Below are positions 63,383 through 64,000 of a DNA stretch of 64,000 bases, in pieces. The stretch lies in contig NZ_CABUOL010000005.1 in assembly GCF_902493215.1 (NCBI RefSeq), positions 1 through 64,000 on the forward strand. The letters are read 5' to 3'. The position numbers and the translations under genes are program-made. Below the pieces are notes generated by a model that worked only from the letters and a program-made list of their open reading frames with translations, made no database searches and was not told the DNA's origin. How positions within the stretch are numbered: position 1 is the stretch's first letter; each line of letters begins with the position of its first letter. This DNA is from an uncultured Mediterranea sp. Its GTDB lineage: Bacteria > Bacteroidota > Bacteroidia > Bacteroidales > Bacteroidaceae.

Positions 63383-63949
63383 TCAAAGCCCCAACTGCTC
63401 CGTCCAGCGTCGCACATCGGCCTCTCCTGCCCGATTGAGCAGGCGGCCGTCCTCCCACTTCAGGTCGGGATATTGCTTCCTCAGGGCCTTCACGCTCTGC
63501 GCAATGCTGCTTCCGCCCGACGTGGCAAAGGGAATCAGCCTCTTTCCTTTCAAGCCGTGGCTCTCGATAAAGGTGTTGATGATGCGCGGAGCCGCATCCC
63601 ACCAGATGGGATAACCGATGAACACGACGTCGTATCCGCCCATGCCCTCCTTCTTCCCCTTCAGGGCGGGGCGCGCCTTCGGGTCATTCATCTCGACCGA
63701 ACTCCTCGACTGCTTGTCGTGCCAGTCGAGGTCGGCACCCGTATAAGCCTCTTGGGGAACGATGGCAAAGAGCTCGCCACCCGTCACCCGCGCCAGCGTC
63801 TGAGCCGCACGGGCAGTAGTTCCGGTTGCCGAAAAATAGGCAACCAACACGTTGGAAGATTCTTTCATTGTCCGATTGTTTTTGCTTTGGGCACAGGCCG
63901 CAAGGCTCATGCCGCAGAGCAGGGTTAATGCAAATAACAGTTGTTTCAT
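63383..63949 (-). CDS. Exported flavodoxin-like protein
   Basis: A 188-residue protein from ATG 63949 with a signal peptide and possible lipobox (LCGMSLAACAQ). The FMN phosphate loop is FSATGTTARAAQ, and FIGYPIWWDAAPR and FATSGGSS complete the flavodoxin fold. Flavodoxins are usually cytoplasmic, so export is notable; related secreted flavodoxin-like proteins occur in Bacteroidetes. Substrate unknown. Confidence 0.88.
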   Translation of the reverse strand: MKQLLFALTLLCGMSLAACAQSKNNRTMKESSNVLVAYFSATGTTARAAQTLARVTGGELFAIVPQEAYTGADLDWHDKQSRSSVEMNDPKARPALKGKKEGMGGYDVVFIGYPIWWDAAPRIINTFIESHGLKGKRLIPFATSGGSSIAQSVKALRKQYPDLKWEDGRLLNRAGEADVRRWTEQLGL

Positions 63950-64000
63950 ATCACTTCGTTTTTTTCGTTTACAGATACACGACAAAAGTAGTGCTTTCCG

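Overview
The window is chromosomal DNA from a Bacteroidales bacterium, most likely a Bacteroides species. The evidence is Bacteroidetes promoters (-7 TAnnTTTG, -33 TTTG), no obvious Shine-Dalgarno sites, many SPII lipoproteins, the Bacteroides-type ATP synthase order (atpD-C-x-B-E-F-H-A-G), DUF1573, DUF1460, DUF4296 and DUF4301 proteins, and NVEALA peptides.

Bases 48-28,596 are an accessory region read entirely on the minus strand. It holds six small secreted peptide precursors with NVEALA-type leaders (class A: 977, 3504, 17431, 23739; class B: 4120, 24220), a leaderless seventh (21355), seven six-bladed beta-propeller proteins, two thioredoxin/DUF1573 lipoproteins, two membrane-anchored OmpR-type regulators, a type I signal peptidase overlapping a transglutaminase-like lipoprotein, a Wzy/O-antigen-ligase-like TPR protein and an MFP-RND-TolC-RND efflux operon. 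The peptide genes form two collinear seven-gene cassettes (5562 to 48 and 25785 to 20193): regulator, class B peptide, class A peptide, BF3164-like propeller, thioredoxin-DUF1573, peptide, second propeller. A third cassette is decayed (27352 to 25857). All four class A genes share a leader that can fold into two hairpins and a pseudoknot, with G-U and compensatory changes. Both class B genes have 10-bp-periodic direct repeats about 65 bp upstream of the start codon, as expected for OmpR-type operators. The working model, an inference, is a family of secreted, disulfide-rich peptides with its own sensing, processing and folding genes.

Bases 28,763-33,434 are a MATE exporter and a BtuFCD/FecBCDE-type ABC importer. 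Bases 33,435-34,650 are non-coding and rich in repeats: a 22-bp tandem array, a MITE-like palindrome and an inverted-repeat cassette. A cobI-like corrin methyltransferase follows on the plus strand, which suggests the importer carries a corrinoid.

Bases 35,596-43,097 are the complete F-type ATP synthase operon. From 43,187 come a DUF1573 protein, an OPT transporter, an esterase and a DUF1460 amidase-like protein (plus strand). Core genes fill the rest: dnaB, ispE, purT, DUF4301, tamL, an SPOUT rRNA methyltransferase, an ileS-dksA-like-lspA-DUF4296 operon and a flavodoxin. Several palindromic repeats lie between convergent genes. No tRNA, rRNA, CRISPR array or intact insertion sequence was seen.
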